Origin: Thalassobius sp049116315
GTDB lineage: Bacteria; Pseudomonadota; Alphaproteobacteria; Rhodobacterales; Rhodobacteraceae
DNA: 64,000 nucleotides
Assembly: GCA_049116315.1 (NCBI GenBank)
Contig: JAGDZD010000007.1
Span: 186,001-250,000, forward strand
Direction: 5' to 3'
Positions 24,953-33,560 of this stretch are shown piece by piece. A program made the translations under genes and the position numbers. The notes below the pieces were generated by a model. The model ran no database searches. It was not told the DNA's origin and saw only the letters and a list, made by a program, of their open reading frames with translations. The stretch's first letter is position 1. Each line of letters opens with the position of its first letter.

Positions 24953-26887
24953 TCAGTTTGAGACTTGTTCTCTGAGGATCGACGAGGTCAGAGAAATCAT
25001 CAGATAGACGCCAGACAGGATCAAGAAGGCCAAGATCGTGTTTTCAAAGGCGCGCGGGTAAGTCGCCGCATCGGGGGCAACGGGGCGTACTGACGTGGTC
25101 AGGTACCGCACCTGTCGACTGGCTTCGAGCGCGGTTTGCTTTTCATTCTGCAAAGCCGATTGGAAAATCAAATCTGCGGTGGCCAAATCGGCCTGCGCCA
25201 TTTGGATCTGCGCAGTTTTTGACGCCAGCGACGTGCCGCCCGTGGTGGCGTCGTTCAAACGCGAATTCTGTTTGGCCAGATCGGTTTCCAGCAATCGAAT
25301 TTCGGTTTCCAATGCTGCGACTTTTGAGCGGTTCGGTCGTGCGTTGGCAAGCTGCGTCTGCAGCTGGATTTGCTTGTTTTGCAACTGCATTTCAGCGTTG
25401 TTGATCAGCGCGCGGATCCCAGCAATTTCACCCTGAGGGTCAAGCAAAGTGCCTTCTTGCAGGGCCACAAGATTGGCTTGCGCCTGACGCCGTTCGTTTA
25501 GAACAGTTTCAAGGCTTTCGCGCGCGTCGCGCATTTGGTCTTCGCGTTTGCGGCGCGACAGCTCATCGACCCGCTCTTCAGCGTAAGAAATCAGATGCTC
25601 TGAGAAGGCCGCAGAGACTTCGGGGTCTGCCGCGATCACTTCCATGCGGATCACACCTTCGGTCGGATCATAGCCGATCTTGATGTTGCGCTTATAGATC
25701 TTGAAGGCGGCTTCGTCTGTGGCGTTTTCGGACAGGCGCTTGATCGGATCGATGTGTTCTTGGCTAAAGTGAGATTTAAAACCAAGCTGTGCGTCGAGCC
25801 GCAACATCGCATCCCGCGATGTCAGATAGCTTTGCACCGCAATCGAATCCTGATTTGACGCAAGGCCTGTGCCGGTCAGCAAACTGCCCAATCCGGCCCC
25901 ACCCGCAGATTCCGCCTGCAAGATCAGGAATTCGGATTTGGTGGCATAAAGCGGGGTGGCGATGAAGTGATAGTACCAACCCACCAGCAGCGTTGGCAGA
26001 AAGATAAAGAAGCTCAGTCGGGACATCAGCAACAGCAGCTTGCGGCTGCGGCGCTTGGCGATGTCGCGCTGGATATCAGAGATCTCTTGCGTGCGCCGTT
26101 CAGACGGGCTCAATTCGGTGGAGGGCAGGGTCTCTTCTTTGGGCACTGTCTGCGGCAGCTGAGTGCGCGCAGGTTCCGCAGGGGTGGGAGGTTGGGCTTG
26201 CTCTCCTTCTTGGGGCACCACCAATTCGAGCATGGTTGAGCGGCGGAAGGGATCAATGCCTTGTTCACGCAGCAGACGTACCGCATCAAAATCTGAAGTC
26301 GGAGCAAGACCGTTCTTTTGCGCCACACGGCGGGCCATGCGCAGCTGACGACCTGTCAAACCCTCTTGGCGAATGGCGTCAATTTGTTGATCCACGCTCA
26401 TCTCTTGCGCCGAGGATACCATGCCCTGCATCGGCATATTGCTGGCCGCGTCAACATGTGGCTCTGCGGGGGACTGTGGCGTTTGTGTTTGGGCGGCGGC
26501 GTTGGCCTGCCCACGCACTTGGGACAAATAGGCTCGGGTTGGCTGTCCCGGCGCAGCGGGGCGCTGGCGGGTGGGTTGCGGTGCTGACGGCTGGGCACTT
26601 GTCTGGCGCGGCGCGGCTGCCCGTGGTTGACGGGCGGCTGCACGCTCCGCAGCGGGCGGCTGCGCTGCCGCTTGCGGTGCCTGACGACGTTGTGGCGCGG
26701 CGCTTTGCGGTGCTGGTTGCGGCGCAGGTTGTTGGGCTTGGGCCGGGCGACGCACAGGTGCTTGGCCGGCGGCCGGCTGTGCGTCTGGCGCCGGGGCCTG
26801 TTGCTCAGGCACGGCTCCACCTTCTCCATCCCCGATCGGAGATGTGCGGCGAATTCTAAACTTCTTAGCCTTGGGTTTCGTAGTCAT
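24953..26887 (-). CDS. capsule polysaccharide export inner-membrane protein KpsE-like
   Basis: 644 aa of the polysaccharide co-polymerase family (KpsE/BexC/CtrB). The first 130 residues are an unusual Pro/Ala/Gln/Arg-rich cytoplasmic segment, then a predicted recognition part (LTGRQLRMARRVAQKNGL), one TM at about 305-330 (LSFFIFLPTLLVGWYYHFIA), a long periplasmic coiled coil (about 480-600) and a second TM near the C-terminus (FENTILAFLILSGVYLMI). It bridges the ABC transporter to the outer-membrane exporter. The ATG lies inside the kpsT 3' end (23-bp overlap). Confidence 0.85.
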   Translation of the reverse strand: MTTKPKAKKFRIRRTSPIGDGEGGAVPEQQAPAPDAQPAAGQAPVRRPAQAQQPAPQPAPQSAAPQRRQAPQAAAQPPAAERAAARQPRAAAPRQTSAQPSAPQPTRQRPAAPGQPTRAYLSQVRGQANAAAQTQTPQSPAEPHVDAASNMPMQGMVSSAQEMSVDQQIDAIRQEGLTGRQLRMARRVAQKNGLAPTSDFDAVRLLREQGIDPFRRSTMLELVVPQEGEQAQPPTPAEPARTQLPQTVPKEETLPSTELSPSERRTQEISDIQRDIAKRRSRKLLLLMSRLSFFIFLPTLLVGWYYHFIATPLYATKSEFLILQAESAGGAGLGSLLTGTGLASNQDSIAVQSYLTSRDAMLRLDAQLGFKSHFSQEHIDPIKRLSENATDEAAFKIYKRNIKIGYDPTEGVIRMEVIAADPEVSAAFSEHLISYAEERVDELSRRKREDQMRDARESLETVLNERRQAQANLVALQEGTLLDPQGEIAGIRALINNAEMQLQNKQIQLQTQLANARPNRSKVAALETEIRLLETDLAKQNSRLNDATTGGTSLASKTAQIQMAQADLATADLIFQSALQNEKQTALEASRQVRYLTTSVRPVAPDAATYPRAFENTILAFLILSGVYLMISLTSSILREQVSN

Positions 26888-27524
26888 AGAGCTGTTTCGC
26901 TTCTTCCAAGGTGTCAAACATATGCAGCTTACCATTCATCAGAACGGCGGCTGAACGGGCAAATTTTTCCAACGTTGCGGGTTGGTGCGAGACAATGATC
27001 ACAGTCGTTGTCCGCAGACGGTCGCGCAAAATGTCACCGGCCTTTTTGTTGAACTCAACATCGGTCGAGCCGGGCATCCCCTCATCAATGAGGTATATAT
27101 CAAAATCTAGGGCGAGCAGCAGAGAAAACGAGAATCTCGACTTCATACCCGAGCTATATGTGCCAAGGGGCTGATCAAAATATTCCCCCAAGCCACACAG
27201 CCAGCGACAAAACGCTTCGACATAGTCAGGATCAAGACCATAGAGGCGCGCGATATAGCGGCTGTTTTCCACCGCGGTGTGCTTGTTGATCACGCCACCC
27301 ATAAAACCCAGTGGAAAAGAGACACGGCATCCACGTCGGATCACGCCCTCGTCCGGTTTTTCCAGCCCGGCCATCATGTTAATCAATGTCGTCTTGCCGG
27401 TGCCATTGGGGGCCAAAATGCCAAGCGACTGGCCGAGTTCAACCCGAAAGGAACCCTTTTCAAGGATCACTTTGCGTTGTGTCCCTGTCCAATAGGACTT
27501 GCTGACATTTTCAAACTCGAGCAT
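26865..27524 (-). CDS. capsule polysaccharide ABC transporter ATP-binding protein KpsT-like
   Basis: 219 aa ABC ATPase. Walker A APNGTGKTT at about 38-46, LSGGQ-equivalent YSSGMKSRFSFSL, Walker B DIYLIDE and the switch His in IIVSHQ; the YSSGMKSR form is typical of KpsT/Wzt-like capsule ATPases. It would power export of capsular polysaccharide with a KpsM permease. No KpsM gene is adjacent: upstream are 197 bp without a gene and then nhaA. Confidence 0.88.
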   Translation of the reverse strand: MLEFENVSKSYWTGTQRKVILEKGSFRVELGQSLGILAPNGTGKTTLINMMAGLEKPDEGVIRRGCRVSFPLGFMGGVINKHTAVENSRYIARLYGLDPDYVEAFCRWLCGLGEYFDQPLGTYSSGMKSRFSFSLLLALDFDIYLIDEGMPGSTDVEFNKKAGDILRDRLRTTTVIIVSHQPATLEKFARSAAVLMNGKLHMFDTLEEAKQLYDYETQG

Positions 27525-27661
27525 TCGGGGCTCCGGCTCTCCTCAGGCTACCACCTATCAGGTCAGTGTTAAGGCGACCTAACTTTAGTCCTAACGACCA
27601 AATGGGGCATTTGCTTAGATATGACACAAAATTCGAGGCAAAAATAAGGCCAAATGTCGAA

Positions 27662-27687
27662 AAACCGACACCAATAGGTGCCGGTTT
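27662..27687 (-). terminator. intrinsic terminator of nhaA
   Basis: AAACCGACACC (27662-27672) and GGTGCCGGTTT (27677-27687) pair with one mismatch around AATA. On the minus strand the stem is followed by TT after its own TTT, 35 bp after the nhaA stop. The remaining bases up to the kpsT start (27525-27661) show no gene. Confidence 0.7.
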
Positions 27688-27721
27688 CCCAGAATTGTTT
27701 CCAAATCGAAGCCGGTATGGC

Positions 27722-28969
27722 TCAGAGGTTGTGTTTTTCAACCTTGCAAAGCTTGCCGGCAAGGAAGGACAAAGCCGCCGCTCCAAAGCTGAACAGGGCC
27801 CCCATTTTGGCAGCATCCTGCACCGGTCCGGGATCAAAGGCGACCGAGGCCACAAACAGTGAAACGGTAAAGCCAATCGCCGAGACAAAGCCGATCACCA
27901 GCAAGTCAATGGTGCGCATGCCTTGCGGCAAGCCCAGCTTCAGCAAATGCGCGCCGACGACGCCAAACAGCAGAACCCCAATCGGTTTACCAACGACCAG
28001 ACCCGCCAGAACCAGCCAAGTCGGTTCGGAAATGGCCGAGAATTCAACACCAGCATTGAGCAGTCCAAAGAAGAACAAGATGATCTCAACAGGGTGTTTC
28101 AGAATATGTTCGATGTGGTTCAACAGATCCGACAGATATTGCTCTGCTTCGCTAAAGAAGCCAAACGCACGGTCCGCATGCGGAATTGTTGGCACGATCG
28201 GCAACAGACCCAAAGCAGGGTGGATGCCAGCCTCTTGGAAACCGTACCAGCTGGCGCAAGCGGCAAGCAGGTATGGCCAGAAACCAAGTTTTTGACGTGC
28301 CCAAGTCGAATTAGGACGATCTTGGTTGCCACGATCCAAGTGGCGCGGCAGCCAGTTGGCCAGTAGGTAAACGGCAACCGCGGCACCAACGGACAACATC
28401 AGCCACTCAGGGGCCAATTCACCCGATGGGTAGAAGATCGCCAGAATGATCAGGCCAGCGGCGTCATCTGCAATCGCCAGCAACAGCAAGAAGCGAACCG
28501 CCGGGTGGCCTGCACCAAAGACCAAACGACCCACAAGATAGGAAAACGCGATGTCAGTGGCGGTTGGGATCGCCCAGCCGTTTTTCACCGCATCATAGGT
28601 TTCAGACCCCATGAAGAACGCCAGACCCAGATACACGGCAATTGGCCCGATCATGCCGCCAACTGTGGCGAACAAGGGGGTGGCGGCTTTCTTACCGCGC
28701 AACGAGCCGTTCTTGAGGATGATGGCTTCCCAAACTTCTTTGGCCGCAATGGCAAAGAAGAAGGCCATCAAAATGTCGTTGACCAGATAGTGCAGCGTCA
28801 GCGTTCTGTGACCGTCATGATAATGACCGATAGGTGCATGATCCCACAGCTTGAATTCTACAAATTCATGATAGCTATGAGCATCCACATTTGCCCAAAC
28901 AAGAGCGATCAAGGCCCCCAAAATAAGCAGGATTGAGTAGTTGGTGACGAAGTTCCAGACGCGATACAT
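27722..28969 (-). CDS. nhaA: Na+/H+ antiporter NhaA
   Basis: 415 aa, about 12 TM. Electrogenic exchange of 2 H+ for 1 Na+, used for sodium and pH homeostasis. The unwound-helix motif PTATDIAFS and the paired aspartates in IADDAAGLIILAIF, equal to E. coli Asp163/Asp164, are both intact. The segment after TM1 has an extra His-rich piece (DHAPIGHYHDGHRTL), longer than in E. coli. Start ATG 28969. The 181 bp before it up to the next gene hold no ORF I can support. Confidence 0.94.
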   Translation of the reverse strand: MYRVWNFVTNYSILLILGALIALVWANVDAHSYHEFVEFKLWDHAPIGHYHDGHRTLTLHYLVNDILMAFFFAIAAKEVWEAIILKNGSLRGKKAATPLFATVGGMIGPIAVYLGLAFFMGSETYDAVKNGWAIPTATDIAFSYLVGRLVFGAGHPAVRFLLLLAIADDAAGLIILAIFYPSGELAPEWLMLSVGAAVAVYLLANWLPRHLDRGNQDRPNSTWARQKLGFWPYLLAACASWYGFQEAGIHPALGLLPIVPTIPHADRAFGFFSEAEQYLSDLLNHIEHILKHPVEIILFFFGLLNAGVEFSAISEPTWLVLAGLVVGKPIGVLLFGVVGAHLLKLGLPQGMRTIDLLVIGFVSAIGFTVSLFVASVAFDPGPVQDAAKMGALFSFGAAALSFLAGKLCKVEKHNL

Positions 28970-29150
28970 CTTTTCGGGTCCCTTACCTAGGAATTTTGCA
29001 GACAGTTAGGGTATTTACACATTTTGGGCAACCTTTCGCGCAGCAAATCTTACTAATTTTGGCAGGTGACGCGGCATTCCGGGCTCAACAAGGCTACGTC
29101 CGCACGGCTAAGTTGTTTAGATTTGTCGCGAAAACCGACTGATTTAGCGG

Positions 29151-29732
29151 CTATTGGCGCAGCGCAGCCACGCATTGACGTAATTCTGGCAGTAGCTCTT
29201 GGGCAAACCAAGGGTGTTTCTTGATCCAGCCTGTGTTGCGCCAAGATGGATGCGGTAGGACAAAGGTCTTAGGCGCAAAGTGACGCCAGTTGCGCACCGT
29301 TTCGGTCACATTGCTCTGCACCCCCAACAGGTTCTTATGCGCATAGCCCCCGATCACGATCCGCAGCTCAATATGGGGCAGAGCGTCTTGCACCGGCGCC
29401 TGCCAAGTTTGCGCACAGATCTTGGGGGGCGGTAAATCGGCACCAGAGCTGCTGTATCCCGGAAAACAAAACGCAGCTGGAACCACCGCTACGTGATCGC
29501 GGTCGTAAAATTGCGCGGGGCTCATCCCCAACCAATCGCGCAGCCTCTCACCAGAGCGATCATCAAACGGCTTGCCGGATTGATGCACCCGCATGCCGGG
29601 GGCTTGACCTGCGATCAGGATCCGGGCCGAGGCGCGAAACCAAGGCACGGGGCGCGGCGCATGGGCGGTTTTGGTTTTGGCAAATCTGTCGGCACATAAA
29701 CGACAGGCTGAAATCTGATCTTGAAGGGACAA
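29151..29732 (-). CDS. uracil-DNA glycosylase family protein
   Basis: 193 aa of the UDG superfamily: CRLCADRFAKT at the start, GQAPGMRVHQSGKPFDDRSG (motif A, about 41-60) and LPHPSWRN (motif B). The pattern resembles family 4/5-like glycosylases but the early Cys pair is incomplete, so an iron-sulfur cluster is uncertain. Base excision of uracil or other deaminated bases is likely; substrate range unknown. Confidence 0.8.
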   Translation of the reverse strand: MSLQDQISACRLCADRFAKTKTAHAPRPVPWFRASARILIAGQAPGMRVHQSGKPFDDRSGERLRDWLGMSPAQFYDRDHVAVVPAAFCFPGYSSSGADLPPPKICAQTWQAPVQDALPHIELRIVIGGYAHKNLLGVQSNVTETVRNWRHFAPKTFVLPHPSWRNTGWIKKHPWFAQELLPELRQCVAALRQ

Positions 29733-29813
29733 AGCGCCCTCCTATGTGCTTTGGGCTTGCCCTAGTCTGAGGGGCGCAGTACCGCTGGGCAACCAAAAAG
29801 AAGGGTCCGACAC

Positions 29814-30605
29814 ATGAGCGACGCAACCGCCTTGGATATTGCCCACGCGGCGATGACTGCTGACGAAGCCGATGACACATTGCGCATGCGGTTTTACGAA
29901 CGTCTGGCTGACAGCGAGTTGTTCCTTCTGCTCAGCGCCGAACCCACCGATGAAAATGTCTCTCCCGAAGTGTTCGAGCTGTCAGACCAGAGTTTTGTGC
30001 TGGTGTTTGACCGCGAAGACCGGCTGGCACAATTTGTTGGCGGCCCAGCCCCCTACGCCGCCCTCTCGGGCCGCGTCATCGCCGGGTTACTGGCAGATCA
30101 AAACATTGGCCTTGGCCTTAATCTCGAAGTGGCGCCATCCTCGATCCTGATCCCACCACAGGCGGTCATCTGGCTGGCCGAAACCCTGGGCCATGCCCCC
30201 AAAGAGGCCGAAGCCCGGCTCATCGAAGTGGCCCCTCCTGCGGATTTGCCCGAATGCTTGCTCGCCGCATTGGATACCAAATTGGCCACGGCTGTTGGAT
30301 TGGCGCAGGCGGCCTACCTGGTGGCGGCCACCTATGAGGGGGACAGCCGCAACCACCTTCTGGCCTTTGTTGAACCTTTGCCGGGCGCCGAAGAGGCCCT
30401 TGCCAAAGCTGTGGCCGAAGCACTGACTTTCTCGGGCATCGAAGCAGGCGCATTGGATGTCAGCTTTATGCGTGCCAGCGATCCCATAGCGGCAAAGCTG
30501 GCGCGCTGGGGCTTGCGATTTGATCTGCCCCAACCCGATGCGCCGCAACAGGTGACACGGGTTGCGCCGGGCTCAGATCCAGAAAAACCGCCCGTCTTGC
30601 GCTGA
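29814..30605 (+). CDS. SseB family protein
   Basis: 263 aa. N-terminal half (about 25-130: LADSELFLLLSAEP, FVLVFDREDRLAQFVG) matches the SseB N-terminal domain, and the C-terminal half (QAAYLVAATYEGDSRNHLLAFVE) the SseB C-terminal domain. In E. coli overproduction affects serine sensitivity and links to sulfurtransferase activity; the biochemical role is not known. Start ATG 29814. The gene is divergent from the glycosylase gene. Confidence 0.75.
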   Translation: MSDATALDIAHAAMTADEADDTLRMRFYERLADSELFLLLSAEPTDENVSPEVFELSDQSFVLVFDREDRLAQFVGGPAPYAALSGRVIAGLLADQNIGLGLNLEVAPSSILIPPQAVIWLAETLGHAPKEAEARLIEVAPPADLPECLLAALDTKLATAVGLAQAAYLVAATYEGDSRNHLLAFVEPLPGAEEALAKAVAEALTFSGIEAGALDVSFMRASDPIAAKLARWGLRFDLPQPDAPQQVTRVAPGSDPEKPPVLR

Positions 30606-30607
30606 TT

Positions 30608-30639
30608 GCGCATTCATCTTGCCAAAAATACATCCGTTG
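30608..30639 (-). repeat. dispersed intergenic element, copy 3 (reverse)
   Basis: Read on the minus strand it is ACGGATGTATTTTTGGCAAG then ATGAATGCGC, the same core as 18851-18886 and 47052-47080. It sits between the convergent sseB-like and hydrolase genes. Confidence 0.6.
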
Positions 30640-30657
30640 AGCGGTTCTTCAGAAGCG

Positions 30658-31482
30658 CTACGCCAGAGAGTTGGGGGCCAATCGCGCCATATGCGCCTCA
30701 ATGATCTGCGCGCAATCCTCGGGGTGGCTTCCGATCAGAAAATGATCGGCGCCCGACACAACATCGGCGTGCACATTGGGCAAGTGCTGCTGTAGGACCT
30801 CGCTGATGCCGCACATGGCGGCATTGGCCAGCCCGCCGCGCACCAATGTCACGGGAATATCGAGCGTGGCAAAGCGGCTGACATCGGGGCAAAACCCTGC
30901 GGCGGTGGTCCAATCGCGCCGGTTGGTGGCCGCATAGGCCGCACAAAAGGCCTGAAACTTGGCGGGCATTTTGTCAAATGTGCCTTCTTGCCCCCAATAA
31001 TCGATCACATGGCGTGGTGATGTTGGATCCTCAGCGGCCAATGCGGCGTCAAAATCGACCAGCATCTCACGGGTGTCGCGCAGCCAAGGAAAAGGGCGTC
31101 CGGCCTGCTGTGCATAGATGGCAATGGCTTCAAAGGTGATCAGCGACGCGGGACGGTGCGCGCCCAATAGGGCCGTCGCCAAAGAGGACATCGCCCCATA
31201 AGAATGTCCGATCAGATGGACAGGTTGATCGATCGACGCAATCACCGACCCCAGAAAGTCTACGATCGTTGCGGTATGGGATTGCGCTGTCTCTGGGGCG
31301 TCAAGCGCGGTGGTCTGGCGGATTTCGGGGGTGGCCCCATAGCCGGGCATGCTGAGTGAAATCAGGCGATATTGCCCGCTCAAGGCGGCCTGAACACCGG
31401 CCCATGCCTGCAAGGTGCTGTAAGAACCGGGCACAAACAGCAAAGCGGGCCCTGTGCCGGTGTCTTGCAGTTCGACCTCCAC
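30658..31482 (-). CDS. alpha/beta hydrolase
   Basis: 274 aa of the alpha/beta-hydrolase superfamily: SMPGYGATP, nucleophile Ser in LIGHSYGAMSS, and the last His in GADHFLIGSHPE. Esterase-like; substrate unknown. Two base pairs separate it from the dehydrogenase stop, so the gene is the last of the mreB-to-hydrolase row on this strand. Confidence 0.82.
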   Translation of the reverse strand: MEVELQDTGTGPALLFVPGSYSTLQAWAGVQAALSGQYRLISLSMPGYGATPEIRQTTALDAPETAQSHTATIVDFLGSVIASIDQPVHLIGHSYGAMSSLATALLGAHRPASLITFEAIAIYAQQAGRPFPWLRDTREMLVDFDAALAAEDPTSPRHVIDYWGQEGTFDKMPAKFQAFCAAYAATNRRDWTTAAGFCPDVSRFATLDIPVTLVRGGLANAAMCGISEVLQQHLPNVHADVVSGADHFLIGSHPEDCAQIIEAHMARLAPNSLA

Positions 31483-31484
31483 GC

Positions 31485-32417
31485 TTAATAACCCAAGGTT
31501 CGATCAACAAGGTGCAACAGCGGTTCATTGGCTTCGCCGCGACGGATGTTTTCAGCAATGACTTCGGCGGCGGTTTCCACACGGGTGTCCGCCGCGATAT
31601 GCGGCGTAACGGTCACGTTTGGATGGGCCCAATACGGATCTTCGACCGGCAGAGGCTCGACGCGGAACACATCCAATGTGGCATGAGCGATCTGGCCACT
31701 GTCCAAGGCGGCCAGCAGGGCCGTGTCATCAATCAAAGGCCCCCGCCCGGGATTGATGATATGCGCCCCTTTGGGCATGCGCGCCAAGCTGTCTGCATTG
31801 AGAACATTTTGCGTCGCAGGGGTCAGTGGTAACAACAGGACCAAAATCTCGGCGCGCGCCAAAGCTTGGCGCAGCCCGTCCTCGCCAGATAGGCAGGTCA
31901 GCCCTTCAACCTCTTTGGGGCTGCGGCTCCAGCCCGTCACCGGAAAGTTCAGTCCAGCGATGGCCTTGGCACAGGCCTGACCCAAAGCGCCCAGGCCCAA
32001 AACGGTGACGGGACGATTGCGCGCCAGCGGCGGGATATGCCGGGTCCAGCTGCCGTCCTGATGGGCCAGTGCAAAGTCGATATTCAAATGATGGCGCAGC
32101 ACTTGGCCCGTGACCCATTCGACCATGCCTTGGGTGAGGCCAAAATCCACCATGCGGGTTAGCGGGATTTTGAGGGTGTCATTGTTGGCGATGCCTTCAA
32201 CCCCAGCCCAAAGGTTCAGAACCGCTTTGGCCCGTGTGTAGGGCGTAAAGTCCTTCAGCGGGCTGGAAGGGGCATAGACAATATAGTCGACCTCTTCGGG
32301 GGCAAAGTCGCGTGACAGGTTGGCGGCGACGTCGCAATCTTGCAAAGCTTTTTCCAAAGGGGCTTGGTACAAGGCCCAATTGGCTTCGTTGTGCGCAAAC
32401 AGTACGTTCAAGGACAT
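31485..32417 (-). CDS. glyoxylate/hydroxypyruvate reductase-like 2-hydroxyacid dehydrogenase
   Basis: 310 aa, NAD(P)-binding GhrA-type subgroup. Rossmann fold LGLGALGQACAKAI, catalytic Arg in the loop before LPLTPATQNVLN, INPGRGPLIDDTALL, Glu in RVEPLPVEDPYW and His in TPHIAADT. It likely reduces glyoxylate or hydroxypyruvate. It begins 3 bp after rodA, so it seems to be transcribed with the cell-shape genes, for which no functional reason is evident. Confidence 0.87.
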   Translation of the reverse strand: MSLNVLFAHNEANWALYQAPLEKALQDCDVAANLSRDFAPEEVDYIVYAPSSPLKDFTPYTRAKAVLNLWAGVEGIANNDTLKIPLTRMVDFGLTQGMVEWVTGQVLRHHLNIDFALAHQDGSWTRHIPPLARNRPVTVLGLGALGQACAKAIAGLNFPVTGWSRSPKEVEGLTCLSGEDGLRQALARAEILVLLLPLTPATQNVLNADSLARMPKGAHIINPGRGPLIDDTALLAALDSGQIAHATLDVFRVEPLPVEDPYWAHPNVTVTPHIAADTRVETAAEVIAENIRRGEANEPLLHLVDRTLGY

Positions 32418-32420
32418 CAG

Positions 32421-33560
32421 TTACCTCGGCTTATGGATGTGGGCGCTTTGGACCAGCCCAAATGCCGCCAATAGCACCAACATGGCAGAGCCACCATAGC
32501 TGACCAAAGGCAAGGGCACCCCAACCACAGGGGCCAATCCCATGACCATGGACATGTTGACGGCGAAGAACAAAAAGAACGTCACGGCAATGCCAAGCAC
32601 CAGCAAAGACGAGAACCGATCTTTGATCGACAGTGCCGTTGCGATGCAAAAGACGATGATCAACACATAGAGCGACAACAGGGAAATCGCGCCCAAAAAC
32701 CCAAACTCTTCGGCCAAGGTCGTAAAGATAAAGTCGGTGTGTTTTTCAGGCAGGAAGTTCAGCCGTGATTGGGTGCCCTGCATATATCCGCGCCCGGTCC
32801 AGCCACCCGAACCAAGCGCGATCTTTGATTGGGTGATGTGGTAGCCTGCGCCCAACGGGTCACTGGCGGGATCCAAAAACGTATCAATACGGCGGTATTG
32901 GTAATCCTTCAGCAATTGCCAGCTTTGGCCGCGGGATTGAAACACAGCGCTGACCAACCCAACGCCCATAGAGATCACAATCGCGAAATAGCCCCAGTGG
33001 ACACCGGCGAAAAACATCATCGCCGCACCCGCAAAGACCAACAACAGCGAGGTTCCCAAATCAGGTTGCATCAGAACAAAGGTGGTGGGCAGCAAGATCA
33101 AGAACACCGGCACCAGCACCCAGAACGGGCGGGACACTTTTTTGACCGGCAACCAGTCGTAATACGCGGCCAGCAGCATAACGAGGGCGATTTTGGCCAC
33201 CTCAGAGGGTTGTAGCCGCATAAACCCAAGATCGATCCAGCGCTGAGCGCCCATGCCAACGGCCCCAAAGAATTCAACAAACAACAGCAGGACCAACGCC
33301 CCGAGATAGGCCACACCCGCGACGTTGCGCCAAAACCAAATCGGGACAATGCCGACGATGATCATCACGGTCATGCCCATGGCAAAGCGCTTCATTTGCG
33401 CCCCCGCCCAAGGGTCAAACGAACCTCCGGCCACGGAATAGAGCATCAAGAACCCGACGCTGGCCGTTGCCGTCAGCAACAAGGCCAGTGGCCAATTCAG
33501 ATAGAGCAGTTTGCGCAGCCCAGAGGGGACCGTCTTGACGGTATATTCAAGATAACTCAT
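32421..33560 (-). CDS. rodA: rod-shape peptidoglycan glycosyltransferase RodA
   Basis: 379 aa SEDS-family membrane protein with about 10 TM, polymerising lipid II during side-wall growth with PBP2. Visible SEDS signatures: MQPDLGTSLLL, the loop QSRLNFLPEKHTDFIFTTLAEEFGF and PLVSYGGSAML near the C-terminus. It overlaps mrdA by 4 bp. Length normal. Confidence 0.96.
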   Translation of the reverse strand: MSYLEYTVKTVPSGLRKLLYLNWPLALLLTATASVGFLMLYSVAGGSFDPWAGAQMKRFAMGMTVMIIVGIVPIWFWRNVAGVAYLGALVLLLFVEFFGAVGMGAQRWIDLGFMRLQPSEVAKIALVMLLAAYYDWLPVKKVSRPFWVLVPVFLILLPTTFVLMQPDLGTSLLLVFAGAAMMFFAGVHWGYFAIVISMGVGLVSAVFQSRGQSWQLLKDYQYRRIDTFLDPASDPLGAGYHITQSKIALGSGGWTGRGYMQGTQSRLNFLPEKHTDFIFTTLAEEFGFLGAISLLSLYVLIIVFCIATALSIKDRFSSLLVLGIAVTFFLFFAVNMSMVMGLAPVVGVPLPLVSYGGSAMLVLLAAFGLVQSAHIHKPR

